Positions 52,687-64,000 of a stretch of 64,000 bases of DNA are shown in pieces; the stretch's first letter is position 1; every line of letters starts with the position of its first letter. Below the pieces are notes generated by a model that was not told the origin of the DNA, did not search any database, and was given only the letters and a program-made list of their open reading frames with translations. Source of the DNA: Bartonella taylorii 8TBB (GTDB lineage: Bacteria; Pseudomonadota; Alphaproteobacteria; Rhizobiales; Rhizobiaceae); NCBI RefSeq assembly GCF_902825155.1, contig NZ_CADEAG010000004.1:104670-168669 (forward strand), written 5' to 3'. Both the position numbers and the translations under genes were made by a program.

Positions 52687-54029
52687 CGATTCCTTCTACC
52701 TCCACGAAGTTTTGACTTTTTAATCAATCCTTCATATTGGTGCGCAACAAGATGTCCTTGAATTTGAGCAACTGTGTCAAGCGTAACAGTAACAACGATC
52801 AACAAAGACGTCCCCCCAAGATAAAAAGGAACCTGTAGTGCAGATATCATAAACTCAGGTAGCAAACAAACCAAAATAATATAAATCGCTCCCACAACAG
52901 TAATGCGTGTCAAAACATAATCAATATACTCCGCTGTACGCTCACCGGGACGAATACCTGGAACAAAACCAGAATGCTTTTTCAACTGATCCGCCGTATC
53001 ACTTGGATTAAACACAATAGCTGTATAAAAAAAGCAAAAAAACGCCATTAAAATGGCATAGACAATCATATAAAGCGGTTGTCCGTGACCAAGAGAATAA
53101 GAAATAGCCTGAACCCATTGCGGCATTTTGTCAGAAAAATTATTAATAGTTGCAGGCAATAACAACAAAGATGAAGCAAAAATTGGTGGAATAACACCGG
53201 CAGTATTTAATTTTAAAGGAAGATGTGACATGTCTCCTTGAAACATCTGATTTCCAACTTGACGTTTCGGATACTGAATAAGAATTCGCCGTTGCGCACG
53301 TTCTACAAAAACAATAATTCCTATAACAGAAACTGCAATAAGAACGATCGCTATTAACAAAAAAGTTGATAAATCAGCTTGACTATGTGCAGTTAAAAGT
53401 TGAGCAAAAGTGGAAGGGAGATTAGCCACAATACCTGTAAAAATAATAAGAGAAACCCCATTACCAACACCACGTGACGTAATTTGCTCGCCAAGCCACA
53501 TCAAAAACATCGTTCCACCGACAAGCGTAATAACAGAGGAAACACGGAACATAAACCCCGGCTCCAAAACAATTTGAAGCCCTGTTCCTATACCCGTTTC
53601 AAGTGCAACCGCGATACCAAACGCTTGCAGAATTGCCAAAACTACTGTTACGTAGCGAGTATACTGATTAATAACCTTACGACCTACTTCACCTTCTTTT
53701 TTAAGGATTTCTAACGAAGGGATAACTGAGGTTAGCAATTGTACAATAATTGAGGCCGATATATAAGGCATAATTCCCAGTGCAAAAATTGCCATGCGCC
53801 CAACAGCACCTCCAGCAAACATATTAAACAACCCCAAAACACCAGAAGCATGGTGTTCAAATGTTTGGCGTAAAGAATCAATATTAATACCGGGAAGAGA
53901 GATATAAGTACCAAAGCGATAAACAAGAAGCGCAGCTAAGGTAAACCAAATACGCTTTTTCAATTCGGTTGCACGTGAAAAAGCCCCAAAGTTTATATTG
54001 GAAGCAAACTGCTCTGCCGCTGATGCCAT
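52683..54029 (-). CDS. secY: Preprotein translocase subunit SecY
   Basis: The protein has 448 residues with ten membrane helices and the family signatures [17 protein letters not shown] and the loop [16 protein letters not shown]. It forms the protein-conducting channel with SecE and SecG. It lies between rplO and adk in the standard spc order; 166 bases separate it from rplO. Confidence 0.97.
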   Translation of the reverse strand: MASAAEQFASNINFGAFSRATELKKRIWFTLAALLVYRFGTYISLPGINIDSLRQTFEHHASGVLGLFNMFAGGAVGRMAIFALGIMPYISASIIVQLLTSVIPSLEILKKEGEVGRKVINQYTRYVTVVLAILQAFGIAVALETGIGTGLQIVLEPGFMFRVSSVITLVGGTMFLMWLGEQITSRGVGNGVSLIIFTGIVANLPSTFAQLLTAHSQADLSTFLLIAIVLIAVSVIGIIVFVERAQRRILIQYPKRQVGNQMFQGDMSHLPLKLNTAGVIPPIFASSLLLLPATINNFSDKMPQWVQAISYSLGHGQPLYMIVYAILMAFFCFFYTAIVFNPSDTADQLKKHSGFVPGIRPGERTAEYIDYVLTRITVVGAIYIILVCLLPEFMISALQVPFYLGGTSLLIVVTVTLDTVAQIQGHLVAHQYEGLIKKSKLRGGRRNR

Positions 54030-54195
54030 AAACCCTCTCCAATCTCCACTCTAGTTCTTTAAATCACAAAAGCATAACTCCAGAAATTCCTGTCATCATA
54101 CATAAATAAATGCAAAATTTAAATAATTATCCATAAAAAATATCCCCAAACAAAGCATAAAAGCTGCTTAGGACATCATTCATGCCAAAATAAGC

Positions 54196-54663
54196 TCACC
54201 GAACAGCCTCAGGAAAAACAACCTGACCACCAGCTTTTTCAATCTTAATACGAGCAGCCTCAGAAGCACCAGAAACATGAATTATAATCTTTGCTTTCAC
54301 CTCACCATCAGCAAGAAGGCGTATACCATCCCTCACACGACGAATAATACCAGCCTCTTTCAACGCCATAATATCAACAGGTTTCTCAATATTCAACTTG
54401 CCTGTATCAACCGCCGACTGAATACGTCTCAGCGAAACTTCGTTATAAGTCTTAGCAAAAAAATTCTTAAATCCACGTTTTGGTAAACGGCGATAGATAG
54501 GCATTTGCCCACCTTCAAAACCATTAAGCGAAACACCAGAACGTGAACTTTGCCCCTTTACACCACGCCCACCAGTTTTACCGGTGCCAGAACCAATACC
54601 ACGCCCAACACGTTTACGATCTCTTGTTGCACCTACGCAATCGCGCAACTCATTGAGTTTCAT
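54196..54663 (-). CDS. rplO: 50S ribosomal protein L15
   Basis: The protein has 155 residues. The Gly-rich basic N-terminus ([20 protein letters not shown]) is characteristic, followed by the globular domain with [16 protein letters not shown]. It is a late assembly protein of the large subunit. It follows rpmD by 20 bases. Confidence 0.97.
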   Translation of the reverse strand: MKLNELRDCVGATRDRKRVGRGIGSGTGKTGGRGVKGQSSRSGVSLNGFEGGQMPIYRRLPKRGFKNFFAKTYNEVSLRRIQSAVDTGKLNIEKPVDIMALKEAGIIRRVRDGIRLLADGEVKAKIIIHVSGASEAARIKIEKAGGQVVFPEAVR

Positions 54664-54683
54664 ATCCTATACTCCTGCAACAG

Positions 54684-54890
54684 TTAATCTTTATCTATAA
54701 CGCGAACAAGATGCCGAACCTTAGCAATCATACCTCGCACACAAAGCGTATCCTCTAAAACACGCCGCCGACGTATTTTATTTAACCCGAGCCCCTTCAA
54801 GGTTGCACGCTGAATCTGCGAATTCCGAATCGGGCTACCAATTTGTTCTACCGTCACAGTTTTGCCATTCTGAGATTTTTTCTGAACCAT
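54684..54890 (-). CDS. rpmD: 50S ribosomal protein L30
   Basis: The protein has 68 residues: [20 protein letters not shown] near the start, then [15 protein letters not shown] and the end [16 protein letters not shown], the complete short L30. It lies between rpsE and rplO. Confidence 0.95.
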   Translation of the reverse strand: MVQKKSQNGKTVTVEQIGSPIRNSQIQRATLKGLGLNKIRRRRVLEDTLCVRGMIAKVRHLVRVIDKD

Positions 54891-54921
54891 TTCCTAATTC
54901 CCTTTCTGATAATCTCAGAAA

Positions 54922-55470
54922 CTAGCCTTCTGCATCAACTAAATTTCTACGACGCGCCTGCAAAGTTGAATATTTAATACCACGTTGAGCTGCAATATCT
55001 CTAGGATGCATTTGATGCATTAAAGCATCAAATGTTGCACGCACCATGTTATAAGGATTCGACGATCCTAATGATTTTGCAACAACATCCTGCATACCAA
55101 GAGTTTCAAAAATAGCACGCATCGGCCCACCAGCAATAATACCGGTACCAGCAGAAGCAGAACGCAGTAAAACACGACCAGCGCCGTGACGACCTTCAAG
55201 ATCATGATGTAATGTACGCCCAGACCGCAGCGGAACATAAATCATTGCACGCTTTGCAGCTTCTGTAGCTTTACGAACTGCTTCTGGCACCTCACGCGCC
55301 TTACCATGACCAAAACCTACACGCCCTTTTTGATCTCCAACAACAACAAGAGCAGCAAAACCAAAACGCCGCCCACCTTTCACAACTTTAGCAACACGAT
55401 TGATATGAACAAGTCTATCGACAAATTCACTATCACGCTCATCTCGCTCACCACGTTCTTTATGTGCCAT
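54922..55470 (-). CDS. rpsE: 30S ribosomal protein S5
   Basis: The protein has 182 residues. The N-terminal S5 domain ([19 protein letters not shown]) and C-terminal domain ([20 protein letters not shown]) are complete. It helps translational accuracy and mRNA unwinding at the entry channel. A gap of 114 bases separates it from rplR. Confidence 0.97.
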   Translation of the reverse strand: MAHKERGERDERDSEFVDRLVHINRVAKVVKGGRRFGFAALVVVGDQKGRVGFGHGKAREVPEAVRKATEAAKRAMIYVPLRSGRTLHHDLEGRHGAGRVLLRSASAGTGIIAGGPMRAIFETLGMQDVVAKSLGSSNPYNMVRATFDALMHQMHPRDIAAQRGIKYSTLQARRRNLVDAEG

Positions 55471-55584
55471 TCCTCATTCCTTTTTCTTTTCCGGAAGCAC
55501 GCTAACAAAGTCCCATCATCAAACCAGAGGACCCCACACGAAACACCCTAAAATCCGCTAACTCAAATTTCTAAATACAACACT

Positions 55585-55947
55585 TTAGAAGCTCAAACCA
55601 CCTTCACGAGCGGCTTCAGCCAAAGCCTTTACTCTGCCATGATAAACATAAGCTCCACGATCAAAAACTACCTCATTAACACCAGCCTGCTTTGCACGTT
55701 CAGCAATCAACTTACCAACAGCAAAAGCTGCCTCTTTATCAGCACCATTTCTCAAAGACTTCTTTAAATCGCCTTCAAGAGTAGATGCTGAAACAAGCGT
55801 ACACCCACGCAAATCATCTATAATTTGAGCATAAATGTTCTGATTTGAACGATAAACACTAAACCGCGGACGATTACTAGAAACCATTTTAATTCTACGA
55901 CGAACACGCCGTGCACGACGCTGGATAATGTTCTTAGATGAAACCAT
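55585..55947 (-). CDS. rplR: 50S ribosomal protein L18
   Basis: The protein has 120 residues with the pattern [20 protein letters not shown] and the C-terminal [19 protein letters not shown]. It binds 5S rRNA with L5. It follows rplF by 12 bases. Confidence 0.97.
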   Translation of the reverse strand: MVSSKNIIQRRARRVRRRIKMVSSNRPRFSVYRSNQNIYAQIIDDLRGCTLVSASTLEGDLKKSLRNGADKEAAFAVGKLIAERAKQAGVNEVVFDRGAYVYHGRVKALAEAAREGGLSF

Positions 55948-55959
55948 AATACAAAATCC

Positions 55960-56493
55960 TTATTTCTTTTTACCTTCTTTACGAAAGATACGCTCATCTG
56001 CATGCTTGACACCCTTACCTTTGTAAGGCTCAGGCCTACGATATTCGCGAATCTCCGCTGCAACTTGCCCAACTCGCTGCTTATCAATTCCAGAAATAAC
56101 AATTTCTGTAGGTTTAGGAACTGTTACAGTCACACCCGATGGCACTTTATAAATCACATCGTGTGAAAAACCTAACGATAGCTGAACATCCTTGCCCTGC
56201 AAAGCAGCACGGTAACCAACTCCGTTAATCTCCAATCTCTTTTCAAAACCATCTTTCACGCCACAAAAGATATTTTCAATCATTGAGCGTGACATTCCCC
56301 ATTTTGAGCGTGCATCTTTTGACTGATCTCGCGGTGAAACTGATATAACATTTCCCTCAAATTTCACTAAGACTTCATCATTAACAACGTAACTCAATTC
56401 ACCTTTCGGACCTTTTGCCTTAACCAGCTGACCTTCAACCGTAGCAGTAACCCCAGAAGGAATCGATATGGGCTTTTTTCCAATACGAGACAT
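55960..56493 (-). CDS. rplF: 50S ribosomal protein L6
   Basis: The protein has 177 residues: [15 protein letters not shown] at the start and the family end [20 protein letters not shown]. Two duplicated L6 folds are present. It lies near the sarcin-ricin loop and factor-binding site. It follows rpsH after 38 bases. Confidence 0.97.
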   Translation of the reverse strand: MSRIGKKPISIPSGVTATVEGQLVKAKGPKGELSYVVNDEVLVKFEGNVISVSPRDQSKDARSKWGMSRSMIENIFCGVKDGFEKRLEINGVGYRAALQGKDVQLSLGFSHDVIYKVPSGVTVTVPKPTEIVISGIDKQRVGQVAAEIREYRRPEPYKGKGVKHADERIFRKEGKKK

Positions 56494-56531
56494 TGTTCTA
56501 ACCTACTTTTCTTCTGTTTTCTTGACATAAC

Positions 56532-56930
56532 TTAGAAAACACGACAAAGGAGCTCTCCACCAACATTCTGTTCACGTGCCTCATGATCTGCCATAACCCC
56601 CTTAGGAGTTGATAAAATAGAAATACCAAGACCATTTGCCACTTGAGGAAGTGACTTAGCAGAAACATATACACGACGACCTGGCTTTGAAACACGTGAA
56701 ATTTCACGAATAGCAGCTAACCCCTCAAAATACTTCAACTCGATCTCAATTTCAGATTTTCCATCACCACAATCAACTTGATTATATCCGCGAATATAAC
56801 CTTCAGACTGAAGAACATCAAGAACGCGAGCACGAAGCTTAGAAGCAGGCGTAACCACTTTTCCTTTTTTACGACCAAGCGCATTACGAATACGCGTTAA
56901 CATATCACCAAGAGGATCTGACATAGACAT
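56532..56930 (-). CDS. rpsH: 30S ribosomal protein S8
   Basis: The protein has 132 residues from the ATG at 56930 ([17 protein letters not shown]), preferred because GAGGAGA precedes it and relatives begin MSxSDPLGDM; the frame opens 7 codons earlier inside rpsN. The C-terminal [20 protein letters not shown] is typical. S8 binds 16S rRNA helix 21 and in many bacteria represses the spc operon by binding its mRNA. Confidence 0.96.
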   Translation of the reverse strand: MSMSDPLGDMLTRIRNALGRKKGKVVTPASKLRARVLDVLQSEGYIRGYNQVDCGDGKSEIEIELKYFEGLAAIREISRVSKPGRRVYVSAKSLPQVANGLGISILSTPKGVMADHEAREQNVGGELLCRVF

Positions 56931-56944
56931 TGAGTAATCTCCTC

Positions 56945-57250
56945 TCACCAACTAGACTTAACAATGCCTGGAATATGCCCTACGGAACCAAGTTCACGCA
57001 ACGCAATCCGCGACATTTTTAATTTACGATAATAAGCACGAGGACGCCCTGAAACCTCACAACGATTACGAACCCGAACTTTTGCAGAATTACGTGGTAA
57101 CCCCGCCAATTGAACAGAAGCTTTAAAACGCTCCTCAAGAGAAACCTTCTGATCCATAACTATCGCTTTCAAGCGTGCACGACGCGCAGCATAACGCTTC
57201 ACCATCACCTCACGACGCTTATTTTTTTCAACGGCACTTACTTTTGCCAT
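56945..57250 (-). CDS. rpsN: 30S ribosomal protein S14 (zinc-independent type)
   Basis: The protein has 101 residues, the long form without the CxxC zinc pairs. It has the conserved [20 protein letters not shown] near the C-terminus and ends PGIVKSSW. It sits in the small-subunit head. It lies between rplE and rpsH. Confidence 0.97.
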   Translation of the reverse strand: MAKVSAVEKNKRREVMVKRYAARRARLKAIVMDQKVSLEERFKASVQLAGLPRNSAKVRVRNRCEVSGRPRAYYRKLKMSRIALRELGSVGHIPGIVKSSW

Positions 57251-57274
57251 AATTCTACCTCGCTACACTTGCCG

Positions 57275-57832
57275 TTACGAACGAAAAGGAAAATTAAAAG
57301 CACGCAACAATTCACGCGCCTCATCATCTGTTTTCGCTGTCGTACAAACGATAATATCCATGCCCCAAATTTGATCAACTTTGTCATAGTTAATTTCTGG
57401 AAACACAATGTGCTCTTTAATACCCATAGCAAAATTGCCACGACCATCAAAACTTTTTGGATTCAAACCACGAAAATCGCGAACCCGCGGAAGCGCGATC
57501 GTAACAAGACGATCCAAAAACTCAAACATACGATCTTTACGCAACGTAACTTTAGCCCCAAGTGGCATTCCTTCACGAACCTTAAAGGTTGCGATGGAAT
57601 TACGCGCACGGGTCACAACCGCTTTCTGACCTGTTATTAACCCCAAATCCTCAGCAGCAATAGATGGTTTTTTAGAATCGGCGGTTGCTTCACCAACCCC
57701 CATATTAATCACAATTTTATCAACCCGCGGAATTTGCATTGCATTCTTATAATTAAACTTCTCTTGAAGAGTTTTACGAACCACTTCAAAATAATGCATC
57801 TTCATGCGTGGCGTTTGTTTTTCCTCAGCCAT
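57275..57832 (-). CDS. rplE: 50S ribosomal protein L5
   Basis: The protein has 185 residues with [34 protein letters not shown] and the end [20 protein letters not shown]. It carries 5S rRNA into the large subunit and touches P-site tRNA. Its start overlaps the rplX stop by 8 bases. Confidence 0.97.
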   Translation of the reverse strand: MAEEKQTPRMKMHYFEVVRKTLQEKFNYKNAMQIPRVDKIVINMGVGEATADSKKPSIAAEDLGLITGQKAVVTRARNSIATFKVREGMPLGAKVTLRKDRMFEFLDRLVTIALPRVRDFRGLNPKSFDGRGNFAMGIKEHIVFPEINYDKVDQIWGMDIIVCTTAKTDDEARELLRAFNFPFRS

Positions 57833-58139
57833 TAATCAACTCTCCCGAACGCTTGGCAAAACGAACCTTATCACCATCTGCATTCACACGAAAACCCACA
57901 CGCGTAGGCTTACCATCTTTAGGATCAGCAATCGCCAAATTAGATAGATGAATCGGAGCTTCTTTAGAAACAATTCCAGCTTCTTGTTTTTGCGTTTGGC
58001 GCTGATGACGTTTAATCATATTAACCCCACGAACAAAAGCCTTGTTCTCCTTCGGATTCACCTTAATTACTTCACCACTACATCCTTTATCCTTACCGGA
58101 TAAAACAACAACTCTATCACCTTTGCGAATTTTTTGCAT
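57825..58139 (-). CDS. rplX: 50S ribosomal protein L24
   Basis: The protein has 104 residues from the ATG at 58139 ([19 protein letters not shown], a KOW motif), with an AGGGGTGGG stretch upstream; the frame opens 3 codons earlier. It starts large-subunit assembly at the 5' end of 23S rRNA. It overlaps rplE by 8 bases. Confidence 0.96.
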   Translation of the reverse strand: MQKIRKGDRVVVLSGKDKGCSGEVIKVNPKENKAFVRGVNMIKRHQRQTQKQEAGIVSKEAPIHLSNLAIADPKDGKPTRVGFRVNADGDKVRFAKRSGELING

Positions 58140-58151
58140 ACCACCCACCCC

Positions 58152-58520
58152 TTACAACACTTCAGGAGCGAGCGAAATGATCTTCATATGATTCCTACCG
58201 CGAAGCTCGCGGGGAACTGGTCCGAAGATACGCGTACCGATCGGCTCTTTCTTATTATCCACTAAAACAGCAGCATTGCCATCAAAACGAATAACACTAC
58301 CATCTGCGCGACGAATATCCTTAGCAGTACGAACCACTACAGCTTTCATCACATCACCCTTTTTAACACGGCCACGAGGAATAGCATCCTTGACCGAAAC
58401 AACAATAATGTCACCGACCGAAGCATATTTTCGCTTTGAACCGCCTAACACTTTGATGCACATGACACGGCGAGCACCGGAATTATCGGCAACGTCGAGG
58501 TTTGTTTGCATCTGAATCAT
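58152..58520 (-). CDS. rplN: 50S ribosomal protein L14
   Basis: The protein has 122 residues: [19 protein letters not shown] at the start and the family end [22 protein letters not shown]. It forms an intersubunit bridge. A gap of 146 bases separates it from rpsQ, with no supported gene. Confidence 0.97.
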   Translation of the reverse strand: MIQMQTNLDVADNSGARRVMCIKVLGGSKRKYASVGDIIVVSVKDAIPRGRVKKGDVMKAVVVRTAKDIRRADGSVIRFDGNAAVLVDNKKEPIGTRIFGPVPRELRGRNHMKIISLAPEVL

Positions 58521-58666
58521 GACTGGCTACCTTCTCTTAATACTTACATCCGGTTATGTCTTTACATACCCAGATTTGCCTGCCAAATAACGAAAAAAAC
58601 ATTGCCCTTAAATCTACCAACGGAAAAAAAACCACTGTTAAATCTTAAAACAACAAACTTAATTAG

Positions 58667-58906
58667 CTACGCTACACTGCCTTTAAAAGCAGTCCAACGC
58701 TTATCTTTCGAAATTGGTCTAGATTCCTGAATAGAAACCTGATCCCCAATCTTGAACTGGTTACTCTCGTCATGCGCTTTATACTTTTTAGACTGTCGAA
58801 CAGTCTTTTTGAGAAGTGGATGAGAATAACGACGCTCCACTTTAACAACCACAGTCTTATCGTTCCTGTCACTAACAACAACACCCTGCAAAATGCGTTT
58901 AGGCAT
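58667..58906 (-). CDS. rpsQ: 30S ribosomal protein S17
   Basis: The protein has 79 residues from the second ATG at 58906 ([20 protein letters not shown]). The OB-fold pattern and [15 protein letters not shown] are typical. It is a primary 16S rRNA binder. It follows rpmC after 11 bases. Confidence 0.96.
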   Translation of the reverse strand: MPKRILQGVVVSDRNDKTVVVKVERRYSHPLLKKTVRQSKKYKAHDESNQFKIGDQVSIQESRPISKDKRWTAFKGSVA

Positions 58907-58917
58907 CACTTATTTCC

Positions 58918-59118
58918 TTAAGCCTTACTTTCGTTTATCTTCTGGCGAAGAAAAGTTTTAACACGCGCAATGTCACGACGAACTTGCCTAACACGTGCAG
59001 TCTTTTCCAATTGCCCCGTTGCTTTTTGAAAGCGCAAATTAAACTGCTCTTTCTTTAACTTCACCAACTCATCTTTCATTTGGTCGAGCGTTTGCGCCCG
59101 TAAATTTGTGGCTCTCAT
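58918..59118 (-). CDS. rpmC: 50S ribosomal protein L29
   Basis: The protein has 66 residues, two helices: [20 protein letters not shown] and [19 protein letters not shown]. It lies beside the tunnel exit, where trigger factor and SRP dock nearby. It follows rplP by 12 bases. Confidence 0.96.
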   Translation of the reverse strand: MRATNLRAQTLDQMKDELVKLKKEQFNLRFQKATGQLEKTARVRQVRRDIARVKTFLRQKINESKA

Positions 59119-59130
59119 CGCTTAACCTCT

Positions 59131-59544
59131 TTATTCAGCAATACGCTGGATGAAACGTGTCTTTATAGGCAACTTGGCAGCACCCAATCTCAGTGCTTCA
59201 CGCGCTACATCTTCAGGAACCCCATCAAGCTCAAACATGATACGTCCAGGCGCAACACGAGTTGCCCAATAATCCACACTTCCCTTACCCTTACCCATAC
59301 GAACTTCAGTTGGCTTAGATGTAACCGGAAGATCCGGAAAAATACGAATCCACACGCGACCAGAACGCTTCATATAACGTGTAATCGCACGACGGGCCGC
59401 TTCAATTTGGCGGGCGGTAATCCGTTCTGGCTCAACAGCCTTCAAACCGTAAGCACCGAAATTCAAATCCGTACCACCCTTCGAGACGCCGTGAATACGA
59501 CCCTTGAATTGTTTACGGAACTTTGTGCGCTTTGGCTGCAACAT
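59131..59544 (-). CDS. rplP: 50S ribosomal protein L16
   Basis: The protein has 137 residues: [19 protein letters not shown] at the start, [20 protein letters not shown] and [19 protein letters not shown]. It is needed for the peptidyl-transferase centre and A-site tRNA binding. It follows rpsC after 36 bases. Confidence 0.97.
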   Translation of the reverse strand: MLQPKRTKFRKQFKGRIHGVSKGGTDLNFGAYGLKAVEPERITARQIEAARRAITRYMKRSGRVWIRIFPDLPVTSKPTEVRMGKGKGSVDYWATRVAPGRIMFELDGVPEDVAREALRLGAAKLPIKTRFIQRIAE

Positions 59545-59580
59545 TGTTCTCTACTCCAAACTTTAGTTCAATCAAAAAAA

Positions 59581-60291
59581 CTAAGCATTTTCGCGGCGAC
59601 GATTCGACGAGGAACCAGAATTATCAACTTCCGTAGCACGACGCTCCGAAGCCATCGGATCATGCTCAAGAATTTCACCCTTAAAGACCCAAACCTTAAC
59701 ACCACAAATACCATAAGCAGTCTTAGCCTCTGCTGTACCGTAATCAACATCAGAACGCAAGGTATGAAGCGGAACACGACCTTCACGATACCACTCCATA
59801 CGAGCAATTTCAGCTCCACCAAGACGACCAGAACAATTGATACGAATTCCTTCTGCTCCAAGACGCATAGCTGACTGAACAGCACGCTTCATCGCACGCC
59901 GAAAAGCAACACGACGTTCCAACTGCTGAGCAATCGATTGCGCTATAATCGTAGCATCAATTTCCGGTTTACGAATCTCCACAATATTCAATGAAGTCTC
60001 AGCATTTGTCATCTCCGAAAGCTTACGACGAAGCTTTTCGATATCAGCACCTTTTTTACCAATAATCAATCCAGGACGTGCCGAATGAATTGTTACACGA
60101 CATTTTTTATGGGGACGCTCAATAACAACCTTAGAAACAGCTGCTTGTTTCAACTCCTCAAGCACATACAAACGAATTCTTAAATCCTCATGAAGAAGAC
60201 GCCCATATTCACCACTATCAGCATACCAACGAGAATCCCAAGTCCGGTTAACTCCAAGACGAAGTCCTATTGGATTGATCTTCTGACCCAT
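59581..60291 (-). CDS. rpsC: 30S ribosomal protein S3
   Basis: The protein has 236 residues: [20 protein letters not shown], a KH domain ([18 protein letters not shown]), and the C-terminal domain [20 protein letters not shown]. The basic tail is typical of the order. It forms part of the mRNA entry channel. Its ATG shares one base with the rplV stop (TAATG), so translation is coupled. Confidence 0.97.
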   Translation of the reverse strand: MGQKINPIGLRLGVNRTWDSRWYADSGEYGRLLHEDLRIRLYVLEELKQAAVSKVVIERPHKKCRVTIHSARPGLIIGKKGADIEKLRRKLSEMTNAETSLNIVEIRKPEIDATIIAQSIAQQLERRVAFRRAMKRAVQSAMRLGAEGIRINCSGRLGGAEIARMEWYREGRVPLHTLRSDVDYGTAEAKTAYGICGVKVWVFKGEILEHDPMASERRATEVDNSGSSSNRRRENA

Positions 60292-60680
60292 TATGCGGCC
60301 TCCACTTTTTCGGTAACTTCACGAACAACAATAGTAAGATGCGAAAACGGACGTTCAATCCGACTAGCACGCCCACGACCGCGAACATGAAAACGCTTCA
60401 TTACTATTGACTTACCAACATAAGCTTCTGCAACAACGAGCGAATCAATATCAAGATCGTGGTTATTCTCTGCATTTGCAATTGCTGATTCAAGAGTTTT
60501 TTTCACAGTCCCAGAAATACGTTTACGTGAAAACGTCAAATCAGCTAACGCCACATTCACTCTTTTACCACGAATCATCGCAGCAACCAAATTAAGTTTT
60601 TGCGGACTAACACGAATTGTCCGTGTAACAGCTTTTGCCTCATTGTCCTTAAGCTGGCGCGGAACCTTAGCTTTTCCCAT
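60291..60680 (-). CDS. rplV: 50S ribosomal protein L22
   Basis: The protein has 129 residues with the pattern [18 protein letters not shown] and the C-terminal [20 protein letters not shown]. Its hairpin lines the exit tunnel near the macrolide site. It follows rpsS by 2 bases and overlaps rpsC by one. Confidence 0.97.
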   Translation of the reverse strand: MGKAKVPRQLKDNEAKAVTRTIRVSPQKLNLVAAMIRGKRVNVALADLTFSRKRISGTVKKTLESAIANAENNHDLDIDSLVVAEAYVGKSIVMKRFHVRGRGRASRIERPFSHLTIVVREVTEKVEAA

Positions 60681-60682
60681 TA

Positions 60683-60961
60683 CTACTTCCTCTTCGCTTT
60701 CTTGTCTGCACCATGCCCATAATAAGTCCGAGTGGGAGCAAACTCACCAAACTTATGTCCAACCATCTCTTCAGAAACAGAAACAGGAATATGCTTATTA
60801 CCGTTGTAAACACCAAAAGTTAAACCAACAAATTGTGGTAAAATAGTAGAGCGACGACTCCATATTTTAATAACTTCATTACGTCCACTTGCACGTACCT
60901 TCTCTGCTTTTCCAAGAAGATAGCCGTCAACAAACGGACCTTTCCAAACTGAACGAACCAC
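60683..60961 (-). CDS. rpsS: 30S ribosomal protein S19
   Basis: The protein has 92 residues: [15 protein letters not shown] at the start, [20 protein letters not shown] and [18 protein letters not shown]. It binds 16S rRNA in the head with S13. It follows rplB by 15 bases. Confidence 0.97.
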
Positions 60962-60976
60962 TTCAGACTACCTTTC

Positions 60977-61810
60977 TTATTTCTTGCGCTGATGACGCGT
61001 ACGCATAATAAACTTATCAGTGGCTTTATTGGAGCGCGTACGCTTACCTTTCGTAGGTTTACCCCAAGGAGACACCGGATGACGCCCCCCTGATGTACGC
61101 CCTTCACCACCACCATGTGGATGATCAACTGGATTCATAGCAACACCACGAACATGTGGACGCCTGCCACGCCAACGTGACCGCCCCGCCTTACCATCAT
61201 TAATATTTCCATGATCCGGATTTGAAACAGCACCAACAGTTGCAAAACAGCTACTAGATACTAAACGCTGCTCTCCAGAATTAAGACGAAGAATAGCCAT
61301 CCCTTGATCTCGTCCAACCAACTGTGCGTAAGTGCCAGCTGAACGTGCAATCTGACCACCTTTTCCAGGTTTCATTTCAACATTATGGATAATCGTACCC
61401 ACTGGCATATTACCAAGCGGCATAGCGTTACCTGGCTTAACATCAACATTAGAACCAGCTATAATAGCATCACCCACACCAAGACGCTGTGGCGCAAGAA
61501 TATAACTCAACTGCCCATCCTCATAACGAATTAACGCGATAAAAGCAGTGCGATTTGGATCATATTCTAAACGCTCAACTTTTGCAGAAATATTACGCTT
61601 AAGACGCTTAAAGTCAACAAATCGATAGCTGCGTTTATGACCACCACCCTGAAAACGAGCAGTAACACGACCACGATTATTACGGCCACCTTTTGATGAC
61701 AAGCCCTCAGTGAGAGTCTTTACAGACTTACCCTTATAAAGACAAGAGCGATCTACAATAATAAGTTGACGTTGCCCAGGCGTTGTTGGATTAAAGTGCT
61801 TAAGTGCCAT
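60977..61810 (-). CDS. rplB: 50S ribosomal protein L2
   Basis: The protein has 277 residues: [20 protein letters not shown], then [19 protein letters not shown], and the catalytic-histidine region [20 protein letters not shown]. It is a core protein of the peptidyl-transferase centre and subunit joining. It follows rplW by 22 bases. Confidence 0.98.
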   Translation of the reverse strand: MALKHFNPTTPGQRQLIIVDRSCLYKGKSVKTLTEGLSSKGGRNNRGRVTARFQGGGHKRSYRFVDFKRLKRNISAKVERLEYDPNRTAFIALIRYEDGQLSYILAPQRLGVGDAIIAGSNVDVKPGNAMPLGNMPVGTIIHNVEMKPGKGGQIARSAGTYAQLVGRDQGMAILRLNSGEQRLVSSSCFATVGAVSNPDHGNINDGKAGRSRWRGRRPHVRGVAMNPVDHPHGGGEGRTSGGRHPVSPWGKPTKGKRTRSNKATDKFIMRTRHQRKK

Positions 61811-61832
61811 TATTCTTTATCTCCGAACCTCT

Positions 61833-62126
61833 TTAAAGACCTGCCGAAACGTCGATAGACTGCCCACTGGCCAACGTCACGATCGCTTTCTTAACATTAC
61901 TCTGCCGACCAACAATGCCTTTAAAACGCTTCACTTTACCCTTACGGATTATCGTGTTAACTGCTTTAACTTTAACGCTAAAAAGCGCTTCAACAGCAGC
62001 CTTAATTTCAGGCTTTGTCGCTTTCGACGCGACATTAAACGCAACCTGATTATACTCAGAAATCATAGTCGACTTTTCAGTAATAACCGGACTAACAATT
62101 ACATCATAATAGCGAAGATCTGTCAT
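61833..62126 (-). CDS. rplW: 50S ribosomal protein L23
   Basis: The protein has 97 residues with [20 protein letters not shown] and the end [15 protein letters not shown]. It is the docking site for trigger factor and SRP at the tunnel exit. Its ATG overlaps the rplD stop by 4 bases (ATGA). Confidence 0.97.
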   Translation of the reverse strand: MTDLRYYDVIVSPVITEKSTMISEYNQVAFNVASKATKPEIKAAVEALFSVKVKAVNTIIRKGKVKRFKGIVGRQSNVKKAIVTLASGQSIDVSAGL

Positions 62127-62743
62127 TTAAAACGCTCCTCAAGAAACTCGACAGCTTCTTTTGACAAAACAAGTTTGCTGCGACGTAAAATATCATAAAC
62201 ATTAATTCCTTGAATTGGTAGAATGTCAATATTAGGAATATTAGATGCTGCACGAGAAAAATTAATATCAATCTCTTTACCACCAATTAAAAGAGCATTA
62301 TCAAAGCCAAGCTTAGAAAAATAAGAAACAAGCATTTTGGTTTTAGCATCCTTAACGCTCAGCGCGTCAACAACAATTAAATCCTTTGCCTTTAATTTTG
62401 CTGATAAAGCAAGGCGCAATCCAAGTGCGCGAATTTTCTTAGGAAGGTCATGCGCATGACTACGGGCCACCGGACCATGCGCCTTACCACCGCCTCGAAA
62501 CTGTGGTGCACGAGCAGACGAGTGCCGCGCACGCCCAGTTCCTTTTTGTTTAAACATCTTTGCCCCTGTTCGAGATACATCAGAGCGCCCCTGCGACTGG
62601 TGAGTTCCTTGCTGACGACGTGCAAGTTGCCAACGAATAACACGTTGTAAAATATCCTCACGAGGAACAAGACCAAAGATAGCTTCAGAAACCTTTAACT
62701 TACCAGTCTCATTACCATCAAGAGTTTTAATTACAAGATCCAT
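62123..62743 (-). CDS. rplD: 50S ribosomal protein L4
   Basis: The protein has 206 residues. The extended loop with [20 protein letters not shown] lines the exit tunnel. In E. coli L4 also represses the S10 operon; whether it does here is unknown. The start shares one base with the rplC stop (TAATG), and the end overlaps rplW. Confidence 0.97.
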   Translation of the reverse strand: MDLVIKTLDGNETGKLKVSEAIFGLVPREDILQRVIRWQLARRQQGTHQSQGRSDVSRTGAKMFKQKGTGRARHSSARAPQFRGGGKAHGPVARSHAHDLPKKIRALGLRLALSAKLKAKDLIVVDALSVKDAKTKMLVSYFSKLGFDNALLIGGKEIDINFSRAASNIPNIDILPIQGINVYDILRRSKLVLSKEAVEFLEERFK

Positions 62744-63486
62744 TACTCGGCTCCCTCAGCTTCAGAAGCTTCCATCACTACCGGAGAAACCATTTCAGTT
62801 TTCTCCTTTACAAGACAACGAATACCAGCAGGTTTCGGTACATTATCAGGAAGAGGTTTCTTTACGGCATCCCGCACTAAAATCCAAGAGCCTTTGGAAC
62901 CAGAAACAGCACCACGCACCAAAATTAAACCACGCTCAACATCTGTGGAAACAACCTCTATATTCTGTGTTGTTACACGGACTTGCCCCATATGACCAGC
63001 CATTTTTTTACCTTTAAACACTTTACCTGGGTCTTGACACTGTCCTGTCGAACCATGAGCACGGTGTGTAATTGAATTGCCATGAGAAGCACGATGTCCA
63101 CCAAAGTTATGCCGTTTCATAACACCCGCAAAACCTTTACCGATACTCGTACCTGTGACATCAACTCTTTGTCCAGGAACAAAATGTTCCACTGTAATTT
63201 CAGTACCTATATCAAGAAGATTATCGGGGCTCACACGAAATTCCGCTATCTTAGCTTTTGGTTCAACGGAAGCCTTAGCAAAATGTCCACGAAGAGCTCG
63301 CGAAGTATTCTTAACCTTAGCAAAGCCTACACCTAATTGAACAGCAGTATAACCATTCTTTTCAACTGTACGCTGAGCAACAACTTGACAGTTCTCCAAA
63401 CGAAGTACTGTTACCGGCACATGCTCACCAGCTTCATTATAAATACGGGTCATGCCCAGCTTCTGTGCTATTACACCTGAACGCAT
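62743..63486 (-). CDS. rplC: 50S ribosomal protein L3
   Basis: The protein has 247 residues from the ATG at 63486 ([16 protein letters not shown]), with AGGAAC upstream; the frame opens 8 codons earlier. It has the W-loop region [20 protein letters not shown] with the conserved methylatable glutamine in [12 protein letters not shown]. It is one of the first proteins to bind 23S rRNA. Confidence 0.97.
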   Translation of the reverse strand: MRSGVIAQKLGMTRIYNEAGEHVPVTVLRLENCQVVAQRTVEKNGYTAVQLGVGFAKVKNTSRALRGHFAKASVEPKAKIAEFRVSPDNLLDIGTEITVEHFVPGQRVDVTGTSIGKGFAGVMKRHNFGGHRASHGNSITHRAHGSTGQCQDPGKVFKGKKMAGHMGQVRVTTQNIEVVSTDVERGLILVRGAVSGSKGSWILVRDAVKKPLPDNVPKPAGIRCLVKEKTEMVSPVVMEASEAEGAE

Positions 63487-63513
63487 CGGGTCTGTTCCTT
63501 CTGTCCTCAAACC

Positions 63514-63822
63514 TCAGAGCTTAATCTCTACATCCACACCAGCAGAAAGATCGAGCTTCATAAGCGCATCCACTGTTTGCGGTGTTGGATCAACAATATC
63601 AAGAAGACGCTTATGTGTACGCATTTCAAACTGCTCACGGCTCTTCTTATCGATGTGCGGCCCGCGATTGACCGTAAACTTCTCAATTCGCGTTGGAAGC
63701 GGAATAGGACCACGGACATTTGCACCAGTACGCTTGGCAGTCGACACAATCTCACGTGTCGATGCATCAAGAATTCTGTGATCAAACGCTTTCAAGCGAA
63801 TACGGATATTCTGACTGTTCAT
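63514..63822 (-). CDS. rpsJ: 30S ribosomal protein S10
   Basis: The protein has 102 residues: [17 protein letters not shown] at the start, [20 protein letters not shown] and the end [12 protein letters not shown]. It lies in the small-subunit head and, as NusE, joins transcription antitermination. It leads the S10 cluster, after tuf. Confidence 0.97.
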   Translation of the reverse strand: MNSQNIRIRLKAFDHRILDASTREIVSTAKRTGANVRGPIPLPTRIEKFTVNRGPHIDKKSREQFEMRTHKRLLDIVDPTPQTVDALMKLDLSAGVDVEIKL

Positions 63823-63887
63823 GCTCTTTTATTTCCCTGTCATGTAAAGCGCCTTTAACAACTAAAGACGCTCTCAACAACCATTAT

Positions 63888-64000
63888 TTATTCAATGATC
63901 TTAGAAACGATTCCTGCACCAACAGTACGACCGCCCTCACGAATAGCAAAACGAAGTTTCTCTTCCATGGCAATTGGAACAATCAAAGAAACATCCATCG
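63888..64000 (-). CDS. tuf: Elongation factor Tu, C-terminal end (cut by window edge)
   Basis: The last 36 codons before the TAA encode [36 protein letters not shown], the end of EF-Tu domain 3. The rest lies beyond the window. EF-Tu brings aminoacyl-tRNA to the ribosome. It precedes rpsJ as in the standard str-S10 arrangement. Confidence 0.96.

Overview
The window comes from an AT-rich alphaproteobacterium of the order Rhizobiales, almost certainly a Bartonella species. The grounds are the rhizobial gene neighbourhoods, the near-identity of the housekeeping proteins to that group, the cyclic-glucan exporter NdvA, an ATP12-type F1 chaperone, an alanine at the quinolone-determining position of GyrA, and the amount of gene decay. 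The species cannot be fixed by reading.

Layout. 1-7.8 kb: the start of a CcdA-like gene (cut by the window edge), a secreted unknown, erpA, dgt, argS and a large SPOR-domain membrane protein. 8-19.5 kb: metabolic genes (ilvE, glpX, hom, icd), two MFS exporters and tgt, separated by long gene-poor stretches that hold tRNA-Glu, a strong hairpin and traces of a lost queA. 20.4-31.7 kb: two cyclophilins, coaD, gyrA, ssb (with a decayed partial ssb copy upstream), uvrA, then the nitrogen pair glnB-glnA and a small secreted unknown. 31.7-36.9 kb: atp12 and rluC flank an accessory island with an IS6-type transposase remnant, an ATP-grasp ligase, a DMT/EamA exporter and a frameshifted, truncated partner gene. 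37-46.1 kb: ndvA, alaS, recA, rarA and a Do-type protease. 46.1-49.3 kb: a second accessory island of broken filamentous-haemagglutinin/CdiA-like pieces and two paralogous small lipoproteins. 49.4-64 kb: the S10-spc-alpha ribosomal superoperon from rplQ back to rpsJ, all on the minus strand, with the end of tuf at the window edge.

How the genes work together. The superoperon makes the ribosome core together with SecY, adenylate kinase and the RNA polymerase alpha subunit. glnB-glnA is the ammonium assimilation and PII sensing unit. gyrA, ssb, uvrA, recA and rarA serve DNA topology, repair and fork rescue. The accessory islands sit inside blocks that are contiguous in other Rhizobiales (rluC to atp12, rplQ to the Do protease).

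The most interesting signals are: (1) a displaced FHA/CdiA C-terminal segment carrying a serine-hydrolase elbow, whose stop codon overlaps by ATGA the start of a Cys-rich lipoprotein, with a second lipoprotein paralogue and another FHA scrap downstream. This looks like a decaying lipase-type toxin and lipoprotein-immunity array. (2) An ATP-grasp ligase plus exporter cassette beside a transposase remnant. (3) tgt kept although its partner queA survives only as scraps, with a zinc site missing two of three cysteines. (4) An ssb partial pseudogene. (5) An unassigned long hairpin upstream of an MFS gene.
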